Shown: one piece after another, positions 7,990 through 14,673 of the stretch
Layout: each line of letters begins with the position of its first letter
Position numbering within the stretch: the stretch's first letter is position 1
Assembly (NCBI GenBank): GCA_038244055.1
Contig: JBBRTW010000146.1
Span: forward strand, 1 to 14,673
DNA from: DASPKW01 sp038244055
Lineage (GTDB): Bacteria > Planctomycetota > Phycisphaerae > Tepidisphaerales > Tepidisphaeraceae
Direction of reading: 5' to 3'
DNA length: 14,673 bases
Notes under the pieces: model-generated
What the model saw: only the letters and a program-made list of their open reading frames with translations
Told to the model about the DNA's origin: nothing
Databases searched by the model: none
Position numbers and translations under genes: made by a program

Positions 7990-8586
7990 CTACGGCTTCT
8001 TCGGCGCAGTCGGCGCTGGCGCGGGTTTGACTTCCATCTCCTGAATCCGGTGCCGTTCGTAATCGGTGGTGTAGCGGATGGCGACGATGTCGCCGGGCTT
8101 GAGGGTCTTGATGAGCTCGTAGGAGGCCTTGTACTTCTCCTGCGGAAAGCTGAGCGCGTATCCATCGATCTGGCCGGTCTTGGGCTTTACGGCGACCCAG
8201 AAATTGTTGTAGACCTTGAGGACTTCGCCGATCACGATGCCTTGGGGGCGGCCGACCAGTTTCTCGATCGAGACGACCCGTTTGGCATCGCCATCGGCTT
8301 TCCATTTCACGCTGATGCGATCGACGTCGAAGATCGATTTGTAAAGATCGGCCGCCCGTTGATCCATCGTGCCGACGAGGAATTTCGTCGGCTCGGGGTC
8401 GCCATCGATCTGCACCATGATGTAGTCGTTCTTCTTTTCGACGAGCAGGCCGCCCACGGTGCCGCTGTCCTTGGGAGCCTGTTTGAGCGCCTCTTTGTCC
8501 GCCGCCCAAACGGCCGAACTTAGCAACGTTGCCGTCATGATGGCGATCAGCAATGAAAAGCCGCGAGCGATCGAAACTCGAGACAT
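7990..8586 (-). CDS. Secreted protein of unknown function
   Basis: 198 aa, no family recognised. The ATG at 8586 is preceded by GAGGAG eight bases upstream. A clear Sec signal peptide (RGFSLLIAIMTATLLSSAVWA) predicts cleavage at AVWA-ADK (about residue 29). The mature part is mostly beta-strand-like, with two similar-looking segments: GTVGGLLVEKKNDYIMVQID and GIVIGEVLKVYNNFWVAVKP. Each has a G-x-V/I-x-G start and an alternating hydrophobic pattern, suggesting two small barrel or OB-like units. It ends in a Pro/Ala/Lys tail (KPAPAPTAPKKP). No catalytic residues are evident. The lipoprotein gene follows on the same strand after 132 bases and could be co-transcribed. Localisation to the periplasm or cell surface is inferred from the signal peptide. 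Confidence 0.75.
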   Translation of the reverse strand: MSRVSIARGFSLLIAIMTATLLSSAVWAADKEALKQAPKDSGTVGGLLVEKKNDYIMVQIDGDPEPTKFLVGTMDQRAADLYKSIFDVDRISVKWKADGDAKRVVSIEKLVGRPQGIVIGEVLKVYNNFWVAVKPKTGQIDGYALSFPQEKYKASYELIKTLKPGDIVAIRYTTDYERHRIQEMEVKPAPAPTAPKKP

Positions 8587-8666
8587 GGTGGGTTCTCCTC
8601 AATCACCATTATGCGTCCGGCAGGCGATTGTTGCGGGAATGGCGACAGAGTTCGTCGGTCCGCAAA

Positions 8667-9414
8667 CTACTCCGTATCGCCTTTGCCCTCATCGCCACGG
8701 ATGCGAACCAATACCATCCATGAATATCGGTTCCCAATCGGAACTTGCCAAACCTGCCCTACTTCAGCGCCGCGGATGTAATCTTCCCACCCCTTGTCTT
8801 TGACCGCCCCGATGTCCGACAAATATGCTACGAGCCGCATCGACCAGATATTGCGAAAATAGAGTTTCCCATCAGGATTAGTGAAGACGGCAAACAGCTT
8901 GTGCGGAAGGCCGATGGATTTCATTTCCTCATGATTCATGCATTCCTCTACCGCGTTCGCGAATCGAGCCGCATTACTCCGCGTCCCTCCGGACGGCCAC
9001 TCGGACTTGTTACTGAAAGTTTCGTAGTTGGGCGTGGGGACATGCGCGTATTCCTCGCCTGTCTTCTGTTCGTAAGCGGTTTGCCCAACCGACAAGATGG
9101 CTTCAAACGCGGCATCCTCGGGGAACTCGTTCGGATCGCGCAGGATTTCTTCGAACGTCTGCTTCCCGTTTGCCACGACGGCGCATCGCGTGTAGAGGAA
9201 CTCGTCGACCGTACGAATACTCTCCCATGTGCCGTGCATGCGCCTCGGTGTCCAGCGCGTGAAGCTTCGCGGCGAGGTGGTTGTCGAAAGCAAAGATGTC
9301 CTCAACCGGCAACTTCGCCATCGCCTTCACGAGCGGCCGAACCACCGCGTCATCATTTCCGAGCTTCTTCCAATTCAGGAGGTTAAGCAGTTCCCAAAAC
9401 CGATCTTCGGTCAT
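8667..9414 (-). pseudogene. DUF4240 protein gene split by a frameshift
   Basis: Frame one starts at the ATG at 9414 (MTEDRFWELLNLLNW...KLPVEDIFAFDNHLAAKLHAL) and matches the N-terminal DUF4240 pattern. Near 9222-9230 coding continues in another frame: SIRTVDEFLYTRCAVVANGK, TFEEILRDPNEFPEDAAFEA, down to the stop at 8667. Removing one base from the CCC run at 9224-9226 (GGG on the coding strand) would join both parts into about 248 aa reading ...HARHMESIRTVDEF.... DUF4240 proteins are small cytosolic proteins of unknown function that are common in actinobacteria and planctomycetes. Frame one otherwise runs on as unrelated sequence to a stop at 9103. It could be a true pseudogene, a sequencing error, or slippage. 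It is preceded by a DUF4058 gene 77 bases upstream on the same strand. Confidence 0.75.
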
Positions 9415-9491
9415 CGGGAGGTCCTCGTTGGAAATGCAAAATGGACAATTCCGCCCGGCCGGTCCGTTGCAGTACGATCAGGCCTCCGAGT

Positions 9492-10220
9492 TCAGACCAA
9501 TCGCTCTTTGAACTCCTCCGGGCAGGCCTTCCAGGTTGCTTCGCAGCTTTCCTCCAACGGTACGCGGATATACGCTTTTGATTCCAGAAACAGCGGCATC
9601 GCGGGAAGGATATCGCCAACGGCGACGGGTTCCACATAGGCGGTTTTGACGGTGCCGGCCACATAAGAGGCAAGCGTTAGCTGCTTGTCGGCGGGAAGCG
9701 CGAAGGGTTCATCGTTCATGCCGGTCCAGATGGCGGGATGAATGCCCTGGGGATCGCGCCGGGTGGGTGGAAAGAGATCGACGATCAACAGGTTTATACC
9801 GCGTTCGAGCAATTCCAATGATTTTTCGACGAACTGCCGCAGGGCGTGCTGGCTGGCTTTGTTGCCTGGTGAAATGATTTCAATGACCGCGATGGTTTCA
9901 TCATCGCGATGCAGAGCGACTCGATTGGCTTTGGCGGCGTAGACGATTTCCTGATCTTCACGGGAGACGAAGCGGGTCTTCGGCGGCTCGGTCGCCAGTG
10001 CCGCGCCACCACGGGATCGGGACCAATCGCGGTCTTGAGATGGATGTGCCTCCAGAGCGAGAACGTCTGGAACCAGAGCGCCGGAATACTGTTCGACCAG
10101 TGCGAAGACGCCCTTTGGGAGCACGCCGGCATTTAGAGCGTCGCAGATCGCGCCCGTCCAACGCTGGTGGAAGTGATGAAAGTAACCTGACGGCGCTTGA
10201 GTCCAATCATGGATGGGCAT
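9492..10220 (-). CDS. DUF4058 family protein
   Basis: 242 aa from the ATG at 10220, which gives the family-typical start MPIHDWTQAPSGYFHHFHQRW. A GTG at 10229 would add three residues but overlaps the likely ribosome-binding site GAGGTGA, so the ATG is chosen. Conserved parts visible: ALNAGVLPKGVFALVEQYSG near the N-terminus and a central DDETIAVIEIISPGNKAS. The latter is the (V/I)EI.SP.NK motif of the family, which resembles the core of PD-(D/E)XK-type folds. Also visible are LLIVDLFPPTRRDPQGIHPAIW, and a C-terminal YVEPVAVGDILPAMPLFLE. Cytosolic, no signal peptide. The biochemical role of DUF4058 is unknown; the family is expanded in planctomycetes and cyanobacteria. The broken DUF4240 gene follows on the same strand. 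Confidence 0.9.
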   Translation of the reverse strand: MPIHDWTQAPSGYFHHFHQRWTGAICDALNAGVLPKGVFALVEQYSGALVPDVLALEAHPSQDRDWSRSRGGAALATEPPKTRFVSREDQEIVYAAKANRVALHRDDETIAVIEIISPGNKASQHALRQFVEKSLELLERGINLLIVDLFPPTRRDPQGIHPAIWTGMNDEPFALPADKQLTLASYVAGTVKTAYVEPVAVGDILPAMPLFLESKAYIRVPLEESCEATWKACPEEFKERLV

Positions 10221-10296
10221 TGCGATCACCTCGATGGTAAGACTTTATCATATGCCACTCCCGCGCGGGGATCGAGATGGTGGATTTGCGGTAAGT

Positions 10297-11739
10297 TCAC
10301 TTCGCATCGACCGCCTTGCCCGGCTCTCGTCGGCCAGCGCCTTTGGTTTTGGTGGCCGAATCCCCCAGATCCTGCCGCGCCCTTTCCGCCAACTCCCGCA
10401 TCTTTTTGACGACCTCGGGATACTGATCCTTCACATCCGTCGATTCGCCGATGTCGTTTTCGAGATCGAAGAGGGAGAGTTCGATCTTTCCCGCGCGGTA
10501 GGGAGTGGGCGTTCCACCGGTGGCGCGTTTGAGGGGGGTCATGCGGTAGTCATGGGGGAAGTGGAGTTTCCATTTGCCGGCGCGGACGGTTTCGAGATGT
10601 TCGCCCCAGTAGATGTAGAGGACGTCGTGGATGGGTTTGGCATCGGCGGGGCGCTCGCCAATGGCGAGGAGGGGCCAGATGTTCTTGCCGTCGATGACTT
10701 TGTCTTTGGGGAGTTCGACATTGAGCAGGCCGGCCAGTGTGGGGAGCATGTCGATGGTCATGGCCGGCTCGCGGCAGACTTTTCCGGCCGGGATGTGGCC
10801 GGGCCAGCGGAAGATGCCGGGGACACGTGCGCCACCATCGAAGCTGGTGCCTTTGCCTTCGCGCAGGGGGCCGGCCGAGCCGGCGTGATCGCCGTAGCTG
10901 AGCCAGGGGCCGTTGTCGGAGCCGAAGAAGACGAGGGTGTTCTCCTCGAGGTTCAGGCGCTTGAGCGTGGCCATGACCTGGCCGACCGACCAGTCGATCT
11001 CGGCGATGACATCGCCGTAGAGACCGAAGCCGCTCTTGCCTTTGAAATCCGGGCCCGCGCCGAGCGGGACGTGCGGCAGGCTATGGGGGAGATAGCAGAA
11101 GAAGGGCTTGTCCTTGTTCTTCTCGATGAACTTGATGGCGCGATCGTGATAGAAGCGGGTGAGGGTGTCGGGGCTGGGGTTTTTCTCGACGACCTTGCCG
11201 TATTCGTAGAGGGGCAGATCGGGGTAGGCCTTGGGACTCTCGGGATGTTTTGGCCACATATCGTGGGAGTAGGGGATGCCGCAGAATTCGTCGAAGCCCT
11301 GTTTTTCGGGGAGGAATTGCGGGAGCGCGCCGAGGTGCCACTTGCCGAAGATGCCGGTGGCGTAGCCGCGCGACTTGCAGAGGCGGGCGAGATTCATCTC
11401 CTCGGGATTGAGGCCGATTTTCGCCTGCGGGCCGAGCGCGCCATTGATGCCGACGCGCAAGTTGTAGCAGCCGGTCATGAGGGCGGCGCGGGAGGCGGAG
11501 CAGACGGCCTGGGAGACGTACCAGTCGGAAAAGCGCACGCCCTCACTTGCGAGGCGATCGATATTGGGCGTGGGCGCGCCCTTGGAGCCGTAGCAGCCGA
11601 GATCGCCGTAGCCCATGTCATCGCAGAAGATGATCACGATGTTCGGCGGGCGAGCGGGCGCGTCGGCGGCGAGGGCCTTGGCGGCGGAGAGGGCGAGGGC
11701 GGCGCAGAAGAGAATCGCGGTAAGGGGGGAGCGTGTCAT
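10297..11739 (-). CDS. Secreted formylglycine-dependent sulfatase (arylsulfatase family S1)
   Basis: 480 aa. A Sec signal peptide (LTAILFCAALALSAAKALAA, cleavage near residue 25) sends it to the periplasm or outside, where it would hydrolyse sulfate esters, in planctomycetes typically from sulfated polysaccharides. The formylglycine motif is C80 in VCSASRAALMTG (CxAxR). Metal and substrate residues are visible: D40 and D41 in FCDDMGYGDLGCYG, K133 and H135 in GKWHLG, H222 in PHSLPHVP, D274 and N275 in GSDNGPW, and K295 in REGKGTSFDGG. The C-terminal part has the usual WKLHF and LFDLENDIGESTDV. Length and motifs are complete. The native substrate cannot be deduced. It needs a formylglycine-generating enzyme or anSME encoded elsewhere. 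A TATACT sequence (minus, 11752-11747) lies just 8-13 bases before the ATG, so any transcript from it would be nearly leaderless. Confidence 0.95.
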   Translation of the reverse strand: MTRSPLTAILFCAALALSAAKALAADAPARPPNIVIIFCDDMGYGDLGCYGSKGAPTPNIDRLASEGVRFSDWYVSQAVCSASRAALMTGCYNLRVGINGALGPQAKIGLNPEEMNLARLCKSRGYATGIFGKWHLGALPQFLPEKQGFDEFCGIPYSHDMWPKHPESPKAYPDLPLYEYGKVVEKNPSPDTLTRFYHDRAIKFIEKNKDKPFFCYLPHSLPHVPLGAGPDFKGKSGFGLYGDVIAEIDWSVGQVMATLKRLNLEENTLVFFGSDNGPWLSYGDHAGSAGPLREGKGTSFDGGARVPGIFRWPGHIPAGKVCREPAMTIDMLPTLAGLLNVELPKDKVIDGKNIWPLLAIGERPADAKPIHDVLYIYWGEHLETVRAGKWKLHFPHDYRMTPLKRATGGTPTPYRAGKIELSLFDLENDIGESTDVKDQYPEVVKKMRELAERARQDLGDSATKTKGAGRREPGKAVDAK

Positions 11740-11802
11740 CCACCACAGTATAACGAGTGGCCGCGCAGTGCGGTGATTTGCTCTCCACCCATTTGAAGAA
11801 GA

Positions 11803-11845
11803 CCCTCACCCCCCACCCGCTCCCGAGTACAGGAGAGGGAGTAAG
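11803..11845. repeat. CCCTCACCCC...GGAGAGGGAG repeat, copy 1
   Basis: CCCTCACCCCCCACCCGCTC followed by CCGAGTACAGGAGAGGGAGTAAG. The inner arms CCCGCTCC and GGAGAGGG form a hairpin with one mismatch and the loop CGAGTACA. An almost identical copy in the same orientation is at 12957-12998. From memory, this CCCTCACCCC-CCCTCTCCCG type is a widespread bacterial intergenic repeat. This copy lies between the sulfatase and LEPR genes. Confidence 0.85.
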
Positions 11846-11877
11846 ACCCGGGTATAGGAGGGGGGACCGGAAACAAA

Positions 11878-12864
11878 TCACGCCAGGAGCGTCGTCGTCC
11901 CGTCGGCGGTGACATCGGAGTTTTTCTTGTCGAAGAGGGAGGTGGAGAAGGGGGTGGTGGCGGGGGCGGCGGTGGAGTTGGGGGGGCGGCCGACGATGAC
12001 GGTGGATGCAGCGCCGGTTGGGTCGGTGGCGGGGGTGCCTGCGGCGGTCGGTGTCGCGGCGGTGGGGCCTGCGCCGGCGGAGTTGAACGAGTAGAAGATC
12101 ACGCCTCCATCGGCCGAAGTCGGAGTGACCATACCGCCGGGAACTGCGCCGGCGCTGAGGATGAGGGGATCGCCCGAATTATTGAGATCGACGGGAACGG
12201 GGTCAGTCAATCCATCGATTGCGCCGCCATCGGTCGTGCCGCCGGTGCCGCCATCGATCGGGCCGCCATTGACGCCGTCGCCCTGGCCATCGCCGAGGCC
12301 GCCGAAATTCTGGACGGGAATCCAGCCGGAGGAATCGCCGGCCAGCAGGGCATCGAGATCGGATTGGGTGGGGTCGCGGTCGAGGGTCCAGGCCCAGCCG
12401 GCGGGCCAGTCGAAGCCGGGATCGGTGGTGTCGCCGGTGGTATCGGTGTTGTCGCCGGTGGTGTTGTCTCCAGTGGAGTCGGTTGAATCAGTTGAATCCA
12501 TGCTGCCATCCGTGCCGTCGCCGGGGTCGGCATCGCCGGGGTTGGCATCCGTGGGATTGGGATCGGTGATCTGGCCGCCATCGGCGTTGATGACATCGAC
12601 GGGCGCGTTGTCGGTTGAGTTGTCGGTGGGGCCGTTAGCGGCCGGGTCGCCAGCGCCATTTTGATCGAGGGGGACGATGGTGGGGACGGCCTGCACTGGC
12701 ACTGCGCCATTGGGCGCGAGGATCGTCGCGGCGGCCGCGCTGAGGACGCGGCGGCGTTCGAGGATTTCAAAGACGATGCCGCTGCGATAGCGCGGGTCGA
12801 AGCGCGGGAGTTTCCGAAGCGCCTGGCCGGGGCTGTAGCGAACGAGTGCGGTGGTGCGCGACAT
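11878..12864 (-). CDS. LEPR-XLL-motif low-complexity exported protein
   Basis: 328 aa. The N-terminus carries FEILERRRVLSAAAATILAP at about residues 32-51, a variant of the planctomycete LEPR-XLL motif (usual form LE.R.LLSA) found at the start of large exported surface proteins. The rest is low complexity, rich in Asp, Gly, Thr, Ser, Asn and Pro. It includes runs such as DSTDSTDSTGDNTTGDN and GGPIDGGTGGTTDGG, one more ordered patch FDWPAGWAWTLDRDPTQSDL (about 158-177), and a hydrophobic patch GGVIFYSFNSAGAG near 250. No enzymatic or calcium-binding domain is recognisable. The acidic, flexible composition suggests a matrix or surface protein, possibly Ca-binding. It follows the RTX gene on the same strand and is flanked by two copies of the CCCTCACCCC repeat. 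Confidence 0.75.
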   Translation of the reverse strand: MSRTTALVRYSPGQALRKLPRFDPRYRSGIVFEILERRRVLSAAAATILAPNGAVPVQAVPTIVPLDQNGAGDPAANGPTDNSTDNAPVDVINADGGQITDPNPTDANPGDADPGDGTDGSMDSTDSTDSTGDNTTGDNTDTTGDTTDPGFDWPAGWAWTLDRDPTQSDLDALLAGDSSGWIPVQNFGGLGDGQGDGVNGGPIDGGTGGTTDGGAIDGLTDPVPVDLNNSGDPLILSAGAVPGGMVTPTSADGGVIFYSFNSAGAGPTAATPTAAGTPATDPTGAASTVIVGRPPNSTAAPATTPFSTSLFDKKNSDVTADGTTTLLA

Positions 12865-12923
12865 ATGAGAGGCCTGACTGAAGAGGTTTCAAATTACACT
12901 GCAAAAATGTACCTGAATCGCAC

Positions 12924-12933
12924 GGAAATTTCC
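12924..12933. promoter_or_regulatory. GGAAATTTCC palindrome upstream of the LEPR gene
   Basis: A perfect 10-bp palindrome 60-69 bases before the LEPR-gene ATG, within an AT-richer patch that would hold its promoter. It is flanked by GCACG and CGTGC half-sites (12919-12923 and about 12938-12942). A possible operator; evidence is positional only. Confidence 0.25.
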
Positions 12934-12956
12934 TGGTCGTGCATTGCACCGCTCGG

Positions 12957-12998
12957 CCCTCACCCCCGCCCTCTCCCGAGTACAGGAGAGGGAGTAAG
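12957..12998. repeat. CCCTCACCCC...GGAGAGGGAG repeat, copy 2
   Basis: CCCTCACCCCCGCCCTCTCC followed by CGAGTACAGGAGAGGGAGTAAG. The arms CCCTCTCC and GGAGAGGG form a perfect 8-bp stem around CGAGTACA. It matches copy 1 at 11803 almost base for base and in the same orientation, so the two copies flank the LEPR gene as direct repeats about 1.15 kb apart. The remainder of 12865-13200 holds no gene that I can support. Confidence 0.85.
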
Positions 12999-13142
12999 CG
13001 GCAAGCCCGGTTGGCGAGGACACGATCAACCGATCGCGATGGCGGAATCGCTAGAGGGATATTCTGACACAGCGGTCCGTCCGATGCAACAACAAAGGCG
13101 AAAGAGCGATGTCGGTGAAATACGCAATCGCCGGCGGGGAAA

Positions 13143-13172
13143 CCCGGAACAGTCGGGGGCGACTGTTCCGGG
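13143..13172 (-). terminator. Perfect 13-bp hairpin after the RTX gene
   Basis: CCCGGAACAGTCG (13143-13155) and its exact complement (13160-13172) are separated by GGGG. On the minus strand the stem is followed by TTTCCCC. It begins 28 bases after the stop of the RTX gene, so it is probably its terminator, though the T-run is short. Confidence 0.65.
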
Positions 13173-13200
13173 GCGGAAGGTCCGAGTCATGGACTTATTG

Positions 13201-14673
13201 TCAGGGGAGGAAATCGATATCCTCGGTGAGCTCGTTGGATTTCAGGTCCGTGATTTTGTCCTTCACGCCGGCGTCGGCGTTGAAGATGAAGAAATCCTGG
13301 CCCTGGTTGCCGGCGAGGGTGTCGATGGCCTGGTCATCGTGGACGTGGCCGGGGACCGTGCCGGAGGGGGTGATGTCATCGGCCGAGAGCAGGTCATTGC
13401 GGAGGGTGTTGACGCGGGCGAGGTAGGAGGCGGGGCCGTTCCAGATATCGCGGATCTGCGCGAGCTTGATTGGGTCATTATCGTAGTCGGTGGTGCCGGC
13501 GATCAGGACATCATCATCGGCGTTGCCGGTGATGCTGTCAGCGCCTCTGCCGCCGATGAGGAGATCGCGGCCGCTGCCGCCGCCGAGGAGATCGTTGCCA
13601 TCGCCGCCGGAGAAGACATCGTTGCCATCGCGGCCGCGGAGGGTGTCGTTGCCGGCATCGCCGAAGAGGAAATCATCGCCGGAGCCGCCTTTGAGGATGT
13701 CATCGCCGTTGCCGCCGTGGAGGATGGCGGGGATTGCGATTTCGGGATTGACGAGCAGATCATCGTTGCCATCGCCGCCGTTGATTTCGATTTGGCTGAC
13801 GGTGGCGGGGTCGGCGAAGGTGATGGTGTTGTTGACCTTGATGCGGAGGCGGCCGAGGGCATCGATGGTGACGCGGATGAGATCATCGCCGGCGGTGCCG
13901 TTGATGATGAGGGGGGCGGGGGGCGGGGTGACGATGACCGAATTCTGGAACTGGGCGAGGAGGAGATCGAGGCCGGCGGTGGGGGTGAGCGTGGAGCCGG
14001 CGACGAGAATGTGGGAGCCGGAGACGGAGACGGCGATGGCGCTGCCGGTCTCGGCCGAGGGGAGATCGAGCGGGGCGACGCCATTGGGGCCGAAGGTGGT
14101 GTCGAGCGTGCCGTCGGAGGTGAGGCGGATGATGGCGAGGTCGGCCGAGGCGTTGTCGATGGTGGCGGAGAGGAGGATATTGCCGGAATCGACGGCCAGG
14201 CCGGTTGCACCGTTTTCGGTGTTGAGGGAGTCGATGACGTTGGTGAAGGCGGTCGTACTGAGCGTCAGGTCGTAAGCGGCAACGGCGATAGCGCCGTCCG
14301 ACTGGCCGGCGGCGATGATCTGGCTGCCGGAGAGCGCCAGGCCGCTGAGCGTGTCGTTGGATCCAAAGGCGGGATTAAAATCGGTGATGGTAGCGGATAC
14401 GACGTTTCCGCTGGCATCGAGGCGGACCAGGCCGAAATTGGGATTGGAATCAAAGGGGTCAGTTGTGTCCGCGCCGATAATGATCGAGCCATCATCGGGC
14501 TCGAGGAGCAGGGCGCGGGCGACATCGTTCGACGTGCCGGATCCCACTACGGGGTCGAATGAACCGAGATGGCTCACAGTGACGATTCCGCCGCTGCCGA
14601 AACTGCCAACCAGCCCTCCGTTGGGATCAATCTTGGCAACGAAGAGTTTGGAATCATCGTTGGTGCCGGCGAC
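13201..14673 (-). CDS. Delta-60 repeat / hemolysin-type calcium-binding (RTX) protein, 5' end missing
   Basis: The frame is open from the right edge through a GTG at 14577, so this is the C-terminal part (about 490 aa) of a larger secreted protein. The first section has delta-60-type repeats, blade-like units with patterns such as VAKIDPNGGLVGSFGSGGIV, FGLVRLDASGNVV and LAIIRLTSDGTLDTTFGPNG. A linker (TPPPAPLIINGTAGDDLIRV) leads to RTX nonapeptides (about 13490-13790): INGGDGNDDLL, LHGGNGDDILKGGSGDDFLF, GDAGNDTLRGRDGNDVFSGG, GDGNDLLGGGSGRDLLIGG, which bind Ca2+ as a parallel beta-roll. The C-terminal region (DIWNGPASYLARVNTLRNDL ... DTLAGNQGQDFFIFN) resembles a tail common on planctomycete RTX proteins. 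It is probably exported to the surface or matrix. The LEPR protein is encoded next on the same strand, 336 bases downstream. Confidence 0.92.
   Translation of the reverse strand, partial: VAGTNDDSKLFVAKIDPNGGLVGSFGSGGIVTVSHLGSFDPVVGSGTSNDVARALLLEPDDGSIIIGADTTDPFDSNPNFGLVRLDASGNVVSATITDFNPAFGSNDTLSGLALSGSQIIAAGQSDGAIAVAAYDLTLSTTAFTNVIDSLNTENGATGLAVDSGNILLSATIDNASADLAIIRLTSDGTLDTTFGPNGVAPLDLPSAETGSAIAVSVSGSHILVAGSTLTPTAGLDLLLAQFQNSVIVTPPPAPLIINGTAGDDLIRVTIDALGRLRIKVNNTITFADPATVSQIEINGGDGNDDLLVNPEIAIPAILHGGNGDDILKGGSGDDFLFGDAGNDTLRGRDGNDVFSGGDGNDLLGGGSGRDLLIGGRGADSITGNADDDVLIAGTTDYDNDPIKLAQIRDIWNGPASYLARVNTLRNDLLSADDITPSGTVPGHVHDDQAIDTLAGNQGQDFFIFNADAGVKDKITDLKSNELTEDIDFLP

Noticed and set aside
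10260..10269. CCCGCGCGGG palindrome after the sulfatase as a terminator
   Set aside because: A self-complementary 10-mer leaves no room for a loop and no T-run follows, so I do not call a terminator.
10213..11796. Long + strand open frame (527 codons) opposite the sulfatase
   Set aside because: The sulfatase on the minus strand has complete catalytic motifs; the + frame is antisense composition with no recognisable features.
12661..14562. Very long + strand open frame (633 codons) opposite the RTX gene and part of the LEPR gene
   Set aside because: It is Gly/Asp/Glu/Ala/Val/Ile-rich, reads as the mirror of GC-rich RTX and Asp/Gly codons, shows no domain, and crosses two real minus-strand genes and their intergenic hairpin.

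Overview
The window looks like chromosomal DNA from a GC-rich Planctomycetota bacterium, possibly class Phycisphaerae. The main pointers are an N-terminal LEPR-XLL-type sorting motif (variant FEILERRRVLSA), a SCO1-DUF420 fusion beside an ABC-2 permease, a secreted formylglycine sulfatase, a delta-60/RTX surface protein, and DUF4058 and DUF4240 proteins. Lineage is inferred from gene content only; there is no rRNA or other marker here.

Layout. Positions 1-2819 are read on the + strand: the tail of an ABC-2 permease, a SCO1-DUF420 copper/cytochrome oxidase assembly fusion, and an unrecognised membrane protein. A convergent junction with a bidirectional terminator-like hairpin and a perfect 25-bp inverted repeat separates these from hemL (minus strand, heme/tetrapyrrole synthesis). 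A 728-bp intergenic region follows. It holds an inverted repeat pair, a strong minus-strand intrinsic terminator with promoter-like sequence just upstream of it (a candidate small RNA or attenuated leader), and the dnaK leader. dnaK (+) ends at a perfect hairpin. From 7225 to the right edge every gene is on the minus strand: a probable lipoprotein, a secreted protein of unknown function, a frameshifted DUF4240 gene, a DUF4058 gene, a sulfatase, a LEPR-motif low-complexity protein, and a partial delta-60/RTX calcium-binding protein.

Functional themes. The permease and SCO1-DUF420 genes fit a respiratory-oxidase maturation locus, and hemL could supply heme precursor, although it is a separate unit. 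The right third is dominated by exported or surface proteins (lipoprotein, sulfatase, LEPR protein, RTX protein), typical of planctomycete extracellular and polysaccharide-related gene sets.

The most distinctive part is the intergenic DNA. It contains several unrelated short repeats, many with 7-bp periodicity (GGCAGTR, AAGGATG, AAAACTA, AATGACS) and others built on CGAAG or CAAAG words. Several form imperfect inverted pairs. One composite element runs into the 5' end of the SCO gene, and its sequence supplies the hydrophobic codons of the signal peptide. No CRISPR array, tRNA, rRNA, integrase or transposase gene was seen.
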